The position numbers and the translations under genes were made by a program. Below are positions 42,622 to 51,773 of a stretch of DNA of 64,000 bases, in pieces. The first letter of the stretch is position 1. Each line of letters opens with the position of its first letter. The notes under the pieces are model-generated. The model searched no databases. It had not been told where the DNA came from and saw only the letters and a program-made list of their open reading frames with translations. The DNA is from Streptomyces griseus (GTDB lineage Bacteria; Actinomycetota; Actinomycetes; Streptomycetales; Streptomycetaceae): assembly GCF_900460065.1 (NCBI RefSeq), contig NZ_UAVD01000052.1:124001-188000 (forward strand), read 5' to 3'.

Positions 42622-43269
42622 ATGCCCCTGGACCTGACCCCCGACCAACTGCTGAGCACCACCCGCGCAGTACGCAAACGCCTCGACCTCGAGCGCCCGG
42701 TGCCACGATCCCTGATCGAAGAGTGCGTCGATCTGGCCACACAGGCACCGACGGGGCGCAACCGCCAACGCTGGCACTTCATCGTCGTCACCGACCCCGA
42801 CCGGCGCCGCCTCGTGGGGGACATCTTCCGCCGCGCGCTGACCACCGGAGGTGGGCAGCCTCCGACCGAGCGGGACCTGCCCCGCATGTTCGCCCACCCC
42901 GGCACCATGGAACGGATCTCGGACGGGCTGCGGCACCTGCACGACAACATCCACCGTGTACCCGCCTTCGTCATCCCGGCCATCGAAGGCCGCACGGAAG
43001 GCGCCTCCGTGCTCGACCAGTCCATGACCTGGGGGTCCATCCTCCCGGCCGTGTGGAGCTTCATGCTCGCCGCGCGCGCCCGGGGGTTGGGCACCGTGTG
43101 GACCACGGCACAGGGCCCGCTGGAAAAGGAACTCGCGGACGCACTCGAGGTGCCCTACGACGAGGTGATGCTCACCGCGTTCATCCCGTTGGCCTTCACC
43201 ATCGGTACCGACTTCAAGCCGGCCCGCCGAGTTCCTCGGGAGCAGGTCCTGCACTGGGAGCAGTGGTAG
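42622..43269 (+). CDS. Nitroreductase-family flavoprotein
   Basis: 215 residues from ATG 42622 with AAAGGAGG 6 bases upstream. Family features: TTRAVRKRLDLERPV at the N-terminus (phosphate-binding Arg residues), APTGRNRQRWHFIVVTD near 40-56, SFMLAARARGLGTVWTT and the C-terminal IPLAFTIGTDFKPARR. It is an FMN-dependent NAD(P)H reductase of nitro or quinone compounds; the substrate is unknown. Likely repressed by the divergent MarR protein. Confidence 0.92.
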   Translation: MPLDLTPDQLLSTTRAVRKRLDLERPVPRSLIEECVDLATQAPTGRNRQRWHFIVVTDPDRRRLVGDIFRRALTTGGGQPPTERDLPRMFAHPGTMERISDGLRHLHDNIHRVPAFVIPAIEGRTEGASVLDQSMTWGSILPAVWSFMLAARARGLGTVWTTAQGPLEKELADALEVPYDEVMLTAFIPLAFTIGTDFKPARRVPREQVLHWEQW

Positions 43270-43299
43270 CGCAGACACGAACGGTTCCGCCGGCTGGTC

Positions 43300-43620
43300 G
43301 CCGGACGGAACGTGGGACCGGATCCTGGCCCGCGTCCAGCAGCACTCCGACGGGCTCGGGGAGGTCGACCGGTCAATCGTGTGCGTCGACTCGACGATCG
43401 TGCGGGCCCACCAGCGCGCGGCCGGGGCTCGAAACGGGGGCTCTGGACCGGCGAGGCACTCGGCCGGTGCCGCGGCGGGCCGAGCACGAAAATCCATCTC
43501 TCCTGCGACGGGCAGGGCCGACCCCTCACGTTCACGATCACGGGCGGGGACGTCAACGAATCGGCTTTCACGTGCCCCTGGGCCATTCCTCGGCAAAAGC
43601 ACTGCCGCTCACCTCCGCCG
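43300..43620 (+). pseudogene. IS5-family transposase fragment
   Basis: Two frames together give WDRILARVQQHSDGLGEVDR, then SIVCVDSTIVRAHQRAAGAR, then GGPSTKIHLSCDGQGRPLTF with TITGGDVNES. These are the DDE core of an IS5-group transposase (first Asp in VCVDSTIVRAHQ). Frame changes and missing ends show it is inactive. It directly follows the nitroreductase stop. The remaining sequence to 43795 holds nothing else. Confidence 0.8.
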
Positions 43621-43795
43621 GGACAACGGGTCAGGCTGCATCCCCAGCAAGGCAGTCACCTGACCGCTCCGGGAACCTCCAGCACTCCGTCCATCACGCA
43701 CAGGATCACCATGAGCGTCACGAGGTTCGAGAACAGGCTCGGGCGGTCCCGAGCGTCACGGCAACCGGCCGGTATGAGGGTGACGTGTCGCAGCT

Positions 43796-43832
43796 GCGGC
43801 GGTGTCGGCCGGTAGAGGGCCGACACCGCCGC
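43796..43832. terminator. Hairpin terminator of the membrane operon
   Basis: Perfect 15-bp arms GCGGCGGTGTCGGCC (43796-43810) and 43818-43832, loop of 7, directly after the DUF4235 stop (minus strand). Confidence 0.8.
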
Positions 43833-43835
43833 AGG

Positions 43836-44102
43836 TCACGCCGGCCAGGTGCCCGTGACGCGCCGGGTCGCCTGCGCTCCCGAGCGCTCGACGGTAGCCT
43901 TGACCACGGCGAAGATCGCCCCCTGGATGGCGGCGGCGAGCAGGATCTGCCGCCACGGACGGTCCTCGTCGAGAGCGTCGGGAGCATCGCCCTCGCCTTC
44001 GACGACCTTCCAGGTCTGTTTGAACACGGCGCTCGCGATCATGCCGCTGAGTGCGCCGAGGACGAACCCCATCGGTTTGTAGGCGACCTTGGACGCTTTC
44101 AC
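43836..44102 (-). CDS. DUF4235 membrane protein
   Basis: 88 residues from GTG 44102, overlapping the previous stop (GTGA). MGFVLGALSGMIASAVFKQTW and the acidic DAPDALDEDRPWRQILLAAAIQGAIFAVVKATVERSG match DUF4235, a small two-helix membrane family of actinobacteria. Function unknown. Last gene of a three-gene coupled operon. Confidence 0.88.
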   Translation of the reverse strand: MKASKVAYKPMGFVLGALSGMIASAVFKQTWKVVEGEGDAPDALDEDRPWRQILLAAAIQGAIFAVVKATVERSGAQATRRVTGTWPA

Positions 44103-44554
44103 TTGTTGCGCCCCCGACCGCGGCGTATCAGCAGGAAGGCGATCAGCAGCGCACCGCCCGCGAGAAGCGGGGTGCGGTTGGCCCGGGCGGCCCTCCCGGC
44201 CCGGTCCGCCTTCTCCAGAAGTGGTTCGGGGGTACGGTCCATCACGAACTGTCCGGCCTGGGCCGCGCTCTCTCGCACCTGCGTAGCTGCCTGTGCCGTC
44301 TTCTCCTGCACGACGTCCGGCGTCCTGTTCTTGACGGTCTCCGCGGCATGCATGGTCTTCTCCCGGATCTGGGCAGTGGCCGCTGCGGCCTGCTCCTTCA
44401 CCGCCGCGGTCTTCTCCGCGGCCTGTGCCTTGACGTCGGCCTTGCCCGCCAGTGCTTCGACGGTCTGACCGAGTTCGTCGCGCGTCCGCTCGACCTGCTC
44501 GCGCACTTCCTCGGGAGTGGGCGTACCCATCTTGTTCCGCGACTCGTCGTTCAT
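44099..44554 (-). CDS. DUF3618 protein
   Basis: 151 residues from ATG 44554, overlapping the upstream stop (ATGA). PTPEEVREQVERTRDELGQT and VEALAGKADVKAQAAEKTAA are the DUF3618 hallmark. A long Ala/Lys/Glu amphipathic helix follows, with one C-terminal membrane helix (PLLAGGALLIAFLLIRRGR). It is probably an envelope stress or structural protein; function not established. Confidence 0.88.
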   Translation of the reverse strand: MNDESRNKMGTPTPEEVREQVERTRDELGQTVEALAGKADVKAQAAEKTAAVKEQAAAATAQIREKTMHAAETVKNRTPDVVQEKTAQAATQVRESAAQAGQFVMDRTPEPLLEKADRAGRAARANRTPLLAGGALLIAFLLIRRGRGRNK

Positions 44555-44967
44555 CGGTGGACCCTCTCCTTGACCTCGGCCACATCGGCCTTGACGCTGT
44601 TGATGGTCTGCTCCGGCGCGGGGGTTCCGGCCCGGGCGACCTGTTTCTTCCCTGCAAGGGCGGCCATACCGGCCACTGCGGCCAGCACAACCGTGACGAT
44701 GAGAGCTGCCGCCCACAGGGGCAGGGCCAGTGCGAGCGCGGCTATGCAGGTCGCCACAAGGGCCTGAGCCGCGAGGATGCCGACGATCCCCGCAGCACCG
44801 AACAGGCCACCGCCCTTACCGAATCGCTTGCCCTTCTCCGTCATCTCCGAACGTGCCAGCAGCATTTCCTCGCGGACCAGTTCCGAGATCTGCTGCGAGG
44901 CACGCGAGACGAGAACCCCCACCGGCTCCTCGCTGGTACTGGGAGTTTGCCGTCCTGCTGTACTCAT
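44551..44967 (-). CDS. Phage-holin-like (Phage_holin_3_6) membrane protein
   Basis: 138 residues. The N-terminal amphipathic part VLVSRASQQISELVREEMLL, ARSEMTEKGKRFGKGGGL and two long hydrophobic segments match the holin-superfamily 3/6 proteins that are chromosomal partners of DUF3618 genes. First gene of the operon. Despite the name, no lysis role is implied. Confidence 0.88.
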   Translation of the reverse strand: MSTAGRQTPSTSEEPVGVLVSRASQQISELVREEMLLARSEMTEKGKRFGKGGGLFGAAGIVGILAAQALVATCIAALALALPLWAAALIVTVVLAAVAGMAALAGKKQVARAGTPAPEQTINSVKADVAEVKERVHR

Positions 44968-45509
44968 GTTGAGGTCACCTGGCTTTCCCTATCGGAATCG
45001 GCACGTGAAAGCGGACCGCCGCACGGAACCTCTGAGTCCGAATCTGTGCGGCTGTCGCCCGGCTACCCGCCAGTCGCGTTCGTACCCGTCCCCCGACGAG
45101 ATGGGCTCGCTTCTCCATGCGGCAGCGCTCCCCACCGCTCCAGGCTCCAAGGTCGCGGGGCTCTGCGTCACGTACGGCTCTCCTACTCGGGGCGCCAGTA
45201 CCTGGTAGCCGAACCGCTACACCGTCCGAAGGCCGTCCCGGAGCAGATCCGGCATCCCGCTGTGCTGCCTGGGCACCCCACCGAATGCAGCCGAACCTGT
45301 GATGGTCCGGCGCAGGACTGGACTGGTCGGTTCCCGAGGACTGGTCGGTTCCCGAGGGCGCGCCAGTACCAGTACGGCCGCCGTCTACTCGTCGCGGCAC
45401 CAAGGTGCTTCGGACTCCCCCATCCGGCGCGTCCGGCGTCACGGCCGACGTTCGTGCCCCGGCCGGCCGGACGAAAACGGCTGGTCGGGTGCGGGCACGG
45501 CAAGGCAGG
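44968..45509. other. Intergenic stretch, 542 bp
   Basis: No supported gene. Contains an 18-bp perfect tandem duplication at 45320-45355 (GGACTGGTCGGTTCCCGA twice). Confidence 0.45.
45320..45355. repeat. 18-bp tandem duplication
   Basis: GGACTGGTCGGTTCCCGA occurs at 45320-45337 and 45338-45355 without a spacer. Confidence 0.9.
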
Positions 45510-46091
45510 ATGCTTCGTATGACGCTGCCCACTCCCGAGCTCCACACGCCGCGCCTGCGCCTGCGGGCGTTCACCGACGCCGATGCGGCGCCGCTCTACG
45601 CTCTGCAGAGCGACCCCCACGTGCTGCGGTACTGGGACTCCCCACCGTGGACCGATCCGGCTCGCTCCCAGCGCTTCCTCGCGACCTGCCGGAGGATCGA
45701 GGAAGAAGGCTCGGGAGCGCGAGTTGCCGTGGAACGCGCCTCCGACGGTTCGTTTATCGGCTGGTGCGGGCTGACCAGTTGGAATCCGGACTTCCGCAGC
45801 GCCTCCCTGGGCTACGTCTTCGATGCCGACGTGTGGGGACACGGCTACGCCACAGAGAGCGCGGACGCCGTCCTGCGGTGGGCGTTCGACACTCTGGACC
45901 TGAACCGCGTCCAGGCCGAGACCGACACCCGCAACACGGCGTCCGCCCGAGTCCTGGAGAAGCTCGGCTTCGTCCGTGAAGGCACCCTCCGCGAGGACTG
46001 CGTCGTCAACGGCGACGTCTCCGACTCCTGGGTCTTCGGCCTCCTCCGGCGCGAGTGGCACCCGACGGCCAGCCGCCACGTCAGGTCATAG
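45510..46091 (+). CDS. RimJ/RimL-type GNAT acetyltransferase
   Basis: 193 residues from ATG 45510 or 45519. LHTPRLRLRAFTDADAAPLY, ASLGYVFDADVWGHGYATES and TRNTASARVLEKLGFVREGT are the typical motifs of this group, which acetylates protein N-termini or small amines. Intact, unlike the related frameshifted gene near 28 kb. Single gene, no obvious partner. Confidence 0.92.
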   Translation: MLRMTLPTPELHTPRLRLRAFTDADAAPLYALQSDPHVLRYWDSPPWTDPARSQRFLATCRRIEEEGSGARVAVERASDGSFIGWCGLTSWNPDFRSASLGYVFDADVWGHGYATESADAVLRWAFDTLDLNRVQAETDTRNTASARVLEKLGFVREGTLREDCVVNGDVSDSWVFGLLRREWHPTASRHVRS

Positions 46092-46746
46092 AAAGATATT
46101 GAGCAGCGGACTCCGGTCAGGCGACACGTCGTCAAAAGGTGTCCGGCGCTGAGTGGGGGTCCGCCCATGCACTGCTGCCCGTGTCGTCACGAGGCAGGCG
46201 GACTTCCGCATCATGCCCACGGGCATCGCGCGGAACTTCGTAGCGACCACGGCTTGGGTCGATATGTCCCACCGGTATGCCCCGAAGTGGCCATGCATGC
46301 CGTAGCAGCGCTGTGAGGCGCCGAGGACCGAGTGCCCGGTGATCTTTCGGTCCACGTCCAGGGCCGGGCTGGATCGTTCCGGCCGGCCCGGCGGTCGCCC
46401 TGATCGTTCCGACGGCCCGGCGTTCGCCGACACAGGTCCGCTCGACCAAGGGCCAGACACGCAGGCCGGATGGCGGAGGGGGCGGGCGACCTCAACCGGA
46501 CATCTCGTCCAGGGCCTGTTAGTCCCCTCGTTCGCGCACCTCGCCCACCGCGCGGCGGACCGGGATTTGCAGCGCACTTGGCTCCTGGATCCGGGGCAGT
46601 TCGTCAACGCGACCAACCCCACCGAACCGGCCCGAGGGTGTGAGGGACGCCGTGTCGCGGAAGTACTCCGGGCGGGTATGGCGGCCCACCCGTCCGTGTT
46701 CGGCCCCGGCCGGTCTCCTCACAGAAGCCTTGGGGATAATCACGCG
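46092..46746. other. Gene-poor stretch, 655 bp
   Basis: No supported gene; frames are broken and no family motif was found. Confidence 0.4.
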
Positions 46747-47067
46747 ATGACGACACCTCAGCCCAACCGCCCCAGCACCGAACCGCTGCCGGTCATCGCG
46801 CCCGAGGGCGAGTTCGACATCGACGCCCTGCCTCCTCTGGAAGCACAGATCAATGCGGCCATAACCGGCTACGGCGGACTGGTCCTGGACGCGAGCCGCA
46901 TCACGTTCGCGGACTCGATGTTCCTGAGACTCATCCTCACCACCCACGACCGCACCGACCTCCGCATCGCCGCCCTCTCCCCCACGGTCCAGCGCCTCTT
47001 CACCCTGGTGGGAGCCGACCAGGTCCTACGGATACACAGCACCGTCGACGCCGCCCACCACGGCTGA
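46747..47067 (+). CDS. STAS-domain anti-sigma factor antagonist
   Basis: 106 residues. The STAS pattern is IAPEGEFDIDALPPLEAQIN at the N-terminus, then GLVLDASRITFADSMFLRLI near 42-61 with the phosphorylatable Ser in FADSMF, and LRIAALSPTVQRLFTLVGAD. Such proteins free sigma factors by binding RsbW-like kinases. No kinase or sigma gene is adjacent. Confidence 0.85.
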   Translation: MTTPQPNRPSTEPLPVIAPEGEFDIDALPPLEAQINAAITGYGGLVLDASRITFADSMFLRLILTTHDRTDLRIAALSPTVQRLFTLVGADQVLRIHSTVDAAHHG

Positions 47068-47750
47068 CACCGGGCAGCCGGCCTCGGCGTGGTCGAACGG
47101 TCGGTCCGGCCACCACTCCTCGCCGGTGCAACCGCCGCACGCGGCCCACGCGCCGACGGGTTGAAGGAACAGGGCGACATCCCGGCGGCGCGCTCTCATG
47201 ACCCCGGTCTCCCGAGCTCCTGGGGAAAGGCCGGGCAGCGTGGCACGGACGAGCGGGGCGCCATCCAGACGGACGCGGTTCCGACCGCCGGGGCAAGAAC
47301 GGCCCCCACCGCATCGGTGGGGGCCGGGCGTCGGCGGGGACCACCGCCGCAAAGCCCCTGAAGAAAGCTGGCCGAGAGGTTCGAACAGTGCCCACGACGG
47401 GGTGATTGCCGGATGAGGCGTGCCGAGAATGCTCGAATCGAGATTTCGTTCTAGGCCCTGTCGTCGAACTGCCGCCTGCCCCGCGGGGCCGCCGAGCAGA
47501 ACCCCGTGTATACGTGCCAGGCGTCCTGGTGGATGACATCAACCGTGTGGCCGGGGAGAGTACCAGTGGTGGCCCGGCCGGCTATGAGGGTGTTGGAAGC
47601 ATCAAGGATGTCGCCTCCGGCACCATCTGGGAATGCGGGCTCCTCGGGTCCGTCGCAGATCCGGATCGCCCGGGCAGGGTGACGGTCGTGGGGGTCTTCG
47701 GCTGCGAACAGTCCGGGGGCAGCATGGCGCCCTGAGTCCCGTAGCCACTC
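47068..47750. other. Gene-poor stretch, 683 bp, with one hairpin
   Basis: No gene is supported well; a plus frame at 47406-47735 has mixed third-position use and no homology I can see. Confidence 0.4.
47301..47325. terminator. Hairpin terminator
   Basis: GGCCCCCACCG-CAT-CGGTGGGGGCC, perfect 11-bp stem, 233 bp downstream of the STAS gene. Confidence 0.65.
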
Positions 47751-48134
47751 TCACCACTCGGCAGAGTCCGTCACGCACCCTGGATTTCGCACGGGAGCAG
47801 TCACACACCGGATGGGCTGTGTGCTCGCCACTCCGGGGCCTGGTGCCGGTGGCAAGGGCCGCCACCGATACCAGGGGGCCGAGTCGTGAGCGACGGCACG
47901 ACCACCGAACTGAGCGCTGGCCGCTCCCTGCCCGGCGGCCAGCAAACTGCGCCCGCTGGCCGAAGCAGTACCGCGGGGCTCGGTGAACCACCTCCCGACC
48001 GGCCCCGCCACCAGCGTCGCAAAGGCCCAGAACCGGGCCCGGTCGATCAGGGTCCTGTACCGCACGGCTTGCGCGCGGCACACCCGACAGGCCTGAACAG
48101 CGTCGGCCAACTCGGCCCTGGCACGCTCCGCCAT
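47751..48134 (-). CDS. Hypothetical protein, doubtful
   Basis: 127 residues; only the first half (AERARAELADAVQACRVCRA, QAVRYRTLIDRARFWAFATL) looks protein-like, with a CRVC pair. The rest is low quality. It could be a fragment. The 150 bp up to 48283 hold no better frame. Confidence 0.3.
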   Translation of the reverse strand: MAERARAELADAVQACRVCRAQAVRYRTLIDRARFWAFATLVAGPVGRWFTEPRGTASASGRSLLAAGQGAASAQFGGRAVAHDSAPWYRWRPLPPAPGPGVASTQPIRCVTAPVRNPGCVTDSAEW

Positions 48135-48283
48135 GATCGGCCACAGCGCCTTGCACCCGGAGAAGCAGTCGCGCCACCCTGGGGAGAGTCGGCGTGGCGC
48201 TGCTCCGTCCAGAGGAACTGGCGCCGCCTCCCCTGGATGTCATCGAGCTGGCTTTCCTCCGGCCGGCGAAGGTCTGTGCGTCG

Positions 48284-49618
48284 TCATCTCAGGGCTGCGA
48301 ATGCCCCTTCCACGGCCTGGCAGGTGGCTGACAGGTCGTCCTCGGACACGACTGCGGGAACGAACCAGCAGGCCATGGCGTAGGCGTTGGAGTGCACGCC
48401 ACGTTTGAGGAGTTCGTGCCGGAAGGCGTCGTACCGGCCCGAGTCCGCGCTGAGCAGGTCGCGGTAGCCTCGGGTGGGAGCGCCGTCTGAGGAGAAGACC
48501 ACCTGGAACATCGCACCGACGCCTTGAACCGCGCAGGGCACCCGGTTGTCGTGCGCGGCCCGGCGGACCGTCTCCATCAGGCGCTGTCCGGCTTCGTCGA
48601 TGCGCTTGGTGACAGTGGTGTCGTTCAACTGCCGGAGCGTGACGAGTGCGGCTGTCGCGCACAGCGGGGAGGCGTTGTAAGTCCCGCCGTGCTTGACCTC
48701 GCCGCGGGCCAGCGGTTCCATCACGGCACGGCGGCCGGCGAAAGCAGCGATCGGCAACCCGCCGCCGAGCGCCTTGGAGAAGACCGCGATGTCCGGCAGG
48801 ACGCCGAACAGGTTCTGGGCTCCACCTGGTCCTGTGCGGAACCCGGTGCACACCTCGTCGAAGATCAGCACCAGGTCGCGTGCTGTGCATTCCTCGCGGA
48901 GAAGATCCAGGTAGTCCGGGTCGGGCATCGTGCAGGCGTTGTTGGCGACGATCGGCTCGCAGATCACGGCGGCCAGGTTCGGGTGGCCGTCCAGGACGTC
49001 CCGCAGCGCCGTGGGATCGTTCCACGGACAGACCACCACGTCGTCGATGACGCCTGTTGGGATGCCGGGTGAGTGTGGGACAGGATGCGGTGTCGCGTAA
49101 GGGCCGGCCTGGGCTGCGGAGGGCCGGTTGGAGATGGCCAGGGTGTCACTCCAGCCGTGGTAGTGGCCCTCGAATTTGAGGATCGCGGAACGCCCGGTGT
49201 AACCGCGCGCCGCCCGTACCGCTCCCTGCACCGCCTCGCTGCCCGAGTTCGCGAACCGCACGAGTTCGGCGCAGGGCACCATCTGGCAGATGAGCTCCGC
49301 CAGTTCCACCTCGGGGACATTGCACGTGCCGAACATCGTCCCCGAGTGCAGTACCTGGGTGAGCGCTTCGGTCAGCAGCGGCGAGGCGTGTCCGAGTACG
49401 GCACTGCCGTACGAGATGAGGTAGTCGATGTACTCGTTGCCGTCGACGTCTGTGATCCGGGCCCCTGAACCGCTCGCCATGTAGAGGGGGTACGGGTGCG
49501 GTCCGGTGGAGGTGAGCCGGGAGGACGAGCTGATCCCGCCGGCCAGCGAGTGCTGTGCTCGCTCGAACCAGGAGCGGCTGCCGTCGGTGCCGCCCAGTGC
49601 CGGGATGAAGCCATTCAT
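48284..49618 (-). CDS. Class III PLP aminotransferase, glutamate-1-semialdehyde aminomutase-like
   Basis: 444 residues from ATG 49618 with AGGAG 8 bases upstream. Signatures: ARITDVDGNEYIDYLISYGS, LVRFANSGSEAVQGAVRAAR, LKFEGHYHGWSD, LVLIFDEVCTGFR and DIAVFSKALGGGLPIAAFAG with the PLP Lys, then GTYNASPLC. This is the GSA-AM group, but secondary-metabolism members use other beta- or gamma-amino substrates. A housekeeping hemL would normally sit with haem genes. Here it is divergent from an SDR and near a dioxygenase, which favours a biosynthetic role. Confidence 0.88.
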   Translation of the reverse strand: MNGFIPALGGTDGSRSWFERAQHSLAGGISSSSRLTSTGPHPYPLYMASGSGARITDVDGNEYIDYLISYGSAVLGHASPLLTEALTQVLHSGTMFGTCNVPEVELAELICQMVPCAELVRFANSGSEAVQGAVRAARGYTGRSAILKFEGHYHGWSDTLAISNRPSAAQAGPYATPHPVPHSPGIPTGVIDDVVVCPWNDPTALRDVLDGHPNLAAVICEPIVANNACTMPDPDYLDLLREECTARDLVLIFDEVCTGFRTGPGGAQNLFGVLPDIAVFSKALGGGLPIAAFAGRRAVMEPLARGEVKHGGTYNASPLCATAALVTLRQLNDTTVTKRIDEAGQRLMETVRRAAHDNRVPCAVQGVGAMFQVVFSSDGAPTRGYRDLLSADSGRYDAFRHELLKRGVHSNAYAMACWFVPAVVSEDDLSATCQAVEGAFAALR

Positions 49619-49693
49619 TGCTGCTCCTGTTTGGTCGGGGAGGCGCAGGGACACGCTCGGAGAGCTGGCCCACGTGGAGAGGAAGTGCACTTC

Positions 49694-50443
49694 ATGGATG
49701 TACGGACTGCTGTGGTCACCGGGGCGGGCAGCGGGGTGGGGAGAGCCTGTTCGCTGGGTCTGCTCGCCGACGGCTGGACGGTCGTGCTGACCGGGCGGCG
49801 TGCTGCGGCGCTGGCGGAGACGGCCCGGCTCGCACCTGCCGCCGACCGCGAGCGGGTCGTGGCGGTGCGGGCGGACATCACCCAACCCGTCGAGGTCGAC
49901 GCCTTGTTCGCCGAGGTGGCCGACCGGTTCGGCCGACTCGATCTGCTGTTCAACAACGCCGCCGACACCATGCCGTACACGCCCACGGAGGAGGTGAGTG
50001 CTGCGGACTGGCACAGAGTGATGGACTCCATCGCCACTGGCACCTTCCTCTGCTCCCAGGCCGCTTTCCGCATGATGATGCTCCAGTCGCCGCGGGGCGG
50101 CAGGATCATCAACAACGGAGCACCGTCCGCCCAGGCGCCACGCCCCGACTCGATCGCTTTCACCGCGGCCAAGCACGCTGTGGCCGGGCTGACCCGCTCG
50201 CTCTCGCTGGACGGCCGCCGCTACGACATCTCCTGTGGCCAGATCGACATCGGCAATGTCACACCGCAGGATCGGCCGCAGCCCGAGGTACGCCAGGCGG
50301 ACGGCTCCTTCCGGGTCGAGCCGACGATGGACATGCGCCATGTCGTCGAGACCGTCCGCGCCATGGCCGCGCTACCGGCGGGGGTGAACATGCAGTCCGT
50401 CCTCCTCATGCCCAGTTCCATGCCCTTGGTCGGACGCGGCTAG
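49694..50443 (+). CDS. Short-chain dehydrogenase/reductase with Phe at the catalytic Tyr position
   Basis: 249 residues from ATG 49694. The Rossmann motif TGAGSGVGRACSLGLL is at 9-24, with ADI, LLFNNAADTMPYTP and RIINNGAPSAQAPRPDS. The YxxxK motif reads FTAAK in IAFTAAKHAVAGLTRSLSLD, so the usual catalytic Tyr is Phe. The enzyme may be impaired, or may use another residue or reaction. Its end overlaps the stop of the converging DGLHR gene by 4 bp. It is divergent from the aminomutase gene, 75 bp apart, sharing a promoter region. Confidence 0.88.
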   Translation: MDVRTAVVTGAGSGVGRACSLGLLADGWTVVLTGRRAAALAETARLAPAADRERVVAVRADITQPVEVDALFAEVADRFGRLDLLFNNAADTMPYTPTEEVSAADWHRVMDSIATGTFLCSQAAFRMMMLQSPRGGRIINNGAPSAQAPRPDSIAFTAAKHAVAGLTRSLSLDGRRYDISCGQIDIGNVTPQDRPQPEVRQADGSFRVEPTMDMRHVVETVRAMAALPAGVNMQSVLLMPSSMPLVGRG

Positions 50444-50973
50444 CCCGGTGCGTCGGGCAGTCCCGCGAGGTAGGCCTCGACCCAGCGGCCCGGGGCCAGC
50501 ATGCCGCTGCGGTGCCAAGCCAGCATCCGGTGCAGGCCGTCGAGATGGACCAGACCTTCCCGGACGGTCAGCGCCGCGTAGTCCCGGGTCGGCATTGCCC
50601 GGGTGCTCAGATACAACGGCCGGGCCGGGGCGTGGGTCTGGCGCGTCAGCTTGAGCGCGCAGAGCGGATTGGTCCGCGTGTACGTGGCGTCGAGCGCGGT
50701 GAGACGGATCGCCGCGGCGGCCACCGTGAGGCCGGTCGGCGGGATCAGTTCGACGTCGCCGCCTTCGCCCAGGTGCCACGGCAGCACGACATCGAGTACC
50801 TCGGGTCCCTCCAGTAGAACCCGGTGCCAGCGCCCGCAGAGGACGCGATGCGCGTCACGGATGTGCGCGGCGGCCTCGTCGTTCGAGTTGGCCTCGTCGC
50901 AGGGGTCGTAGGGATGTTCCCTGGTGAAGCGGCTCATGAGCACGTCGTAGCTGACGGCTTCCAGAATCTTCAC
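50440..50973 (-). CDS. Hypothetical protein with DGLHR (ParB/Srx-like) motif
   Basis: 177 residues from GTG 50973, overlapping the dioxygenase stop (GTGA). Not assigned to a known enzyme. The C-terminus HLDGLHRMLAWHRSGMLAPG, RWVEAYLAGL resembles the DGxHR active loop of ParB/sulfiredoxin-like folds. FTREHPYDPCDEANSNDEAA and RVLCGRWHRVLLEG mark the N-terminus. Coupling to the dioxygenase suggests a joint role, perhaps as a tailoring or carrier protein, which is inference. Confidence 0.7.
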   Translation of the reverse strand: MKILEAVSYDVLMSRFTREHPYDPCDEANSNDEAAAHIRDAHRVLCGRWHRVLLEGPEVLDVVLPWHLGEGGDVELIPPTGLTVAAAAIRLTALDATYTRTNPLCALKLTRQTHAPARPLYLSTRAMPTRDYAALTVREGLVHLDGLHRMLAWHRSGMLAPGRWVEAYLAGLPDAPG

Positions 50974-51773
50974 GCCGACGGCCGTTGGGTGCGGGGGACG
51001 TACGGACTGAAGTGCCGTTCGGCGAAGAGTTCGGGCCACTGCGCCCTGGCCGGCTCCAGCGTGCGTCCCACGGCAAGCACGGACCGCCAGTACGGCTTGA
51101 CAGGCGGCCACGGCGCCCCTGTTGTGCAGTACGAGGCGTCGACCATGTACCGGGGGGCTGCTTCGACCGGGCCTCGTGCGGCTCTGCGGGTGTGGAAGAT
51201 CGCCGAGTGCAGGAGCACGGTGGAGCCGCGGGGCAGGTCGTCGATGGTCTCCTCCCCAGGCTGCCAGTCGGTGCCCAGAGCGCTCCGCTCGTCCTTCTCG
51301 GCGATCTGGTGGTGGGATCCGGGCAGCACGGCCAGCGACCCCATGCCGGGCCGGAGGCCTCCGAGGTAGTGCAGCGCGTGGATCATCGGAAGGGCTCGGT
51401 CCTGCTGGGGGTGCTGTTCGTAGTCGTGGTGCCAGCTCTTGCCGGCTCCGCCGGGCGGCCGGCGGTCGCTGTGCAGGTGATGGAAGACGAAAGAGGGCCC
51501 CAGCAGGTTCTCGTCCCGCAGGAGCTCCAGGAGCGGAGCGTAGACAGCGAGGTCCCCGTGAGCCGCCATCTGTAGTTCGAATTTCGGCGGAGCGGCGTCC
51601 TCCGCAAGGGAGCAGGCATCGATGGACAACTGTCTGAGGCCGGTGTCCACCCAGCGGTCCACTTCGGGTACGAGACGATCGACCAGGGAGGCGGGGAGGA
51701 ATCCCGGCAGGACGAGGAATCCGAGTTCAGGGAAGTCCTTCACCCGCGTGTCGAAGTCCGTGCAACCGCTCAT
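50970..51773 (-). CDS. Phytanoyl-CoA-dioxygenase-like Fe(II)/2-oxoglutarate oxygenase
   Basis: 267 residues. LGFLVLPGFLPASLVDRLVP opens the fold. The metal pair HxD is in SWHHDYEQHPQQ near 117-119, the distal His is in LLHSAIFHTRRAA near 192, and the following Arg is suited to 2-oxoglutarate. LHYLGGLRPGMGSLAVLPGS is the usual core. PhyH-type enzymes hydroxylate or halogenate amino acids and lipids in natural-product pathways. It is the first gene of a coupled pair with the DGLHR protein. Confidence 0.88.
   Translation of the reverse strand: MSGCTDFDTRVKDFPELGFLVLPGFLPASLVDRLVPEVDRWVDTGLRQLSIDACSLAEDAAPPKFELQMAAHGDLAVYAPLLELLRDENLLGPSFVFHHLHSDRRPPGGAGKSWHHDYEQHPQQDRALPMIHALHYLGGLRPGMGSLAVLPGSHHQIAEKDERSALGTDWQPGEETIDDLPRGSTVLLHSAIFHTRRAARGPVEAAPRYMVDASYCTTGAPWPPVKPYWRSVLAVGRTLEPARAQWPELFAERHFSPYVPRTQRPSA

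Noticed and set aside
45320..45355. CRISPR-like repeat
   Set aside because: Only two adjacent copies without spacers or cas genes.
47406..47735. 109-codon plus frame
   Set aside because: Third positions are not GC-biased as in neighbours, and no motif or ribosome site is present.
48284..50341. 685-codon version of the aminotransferase
   Set aside because: The first 241 codons are antisense to the SDR gene; ATG 49618 has the ribosome site.
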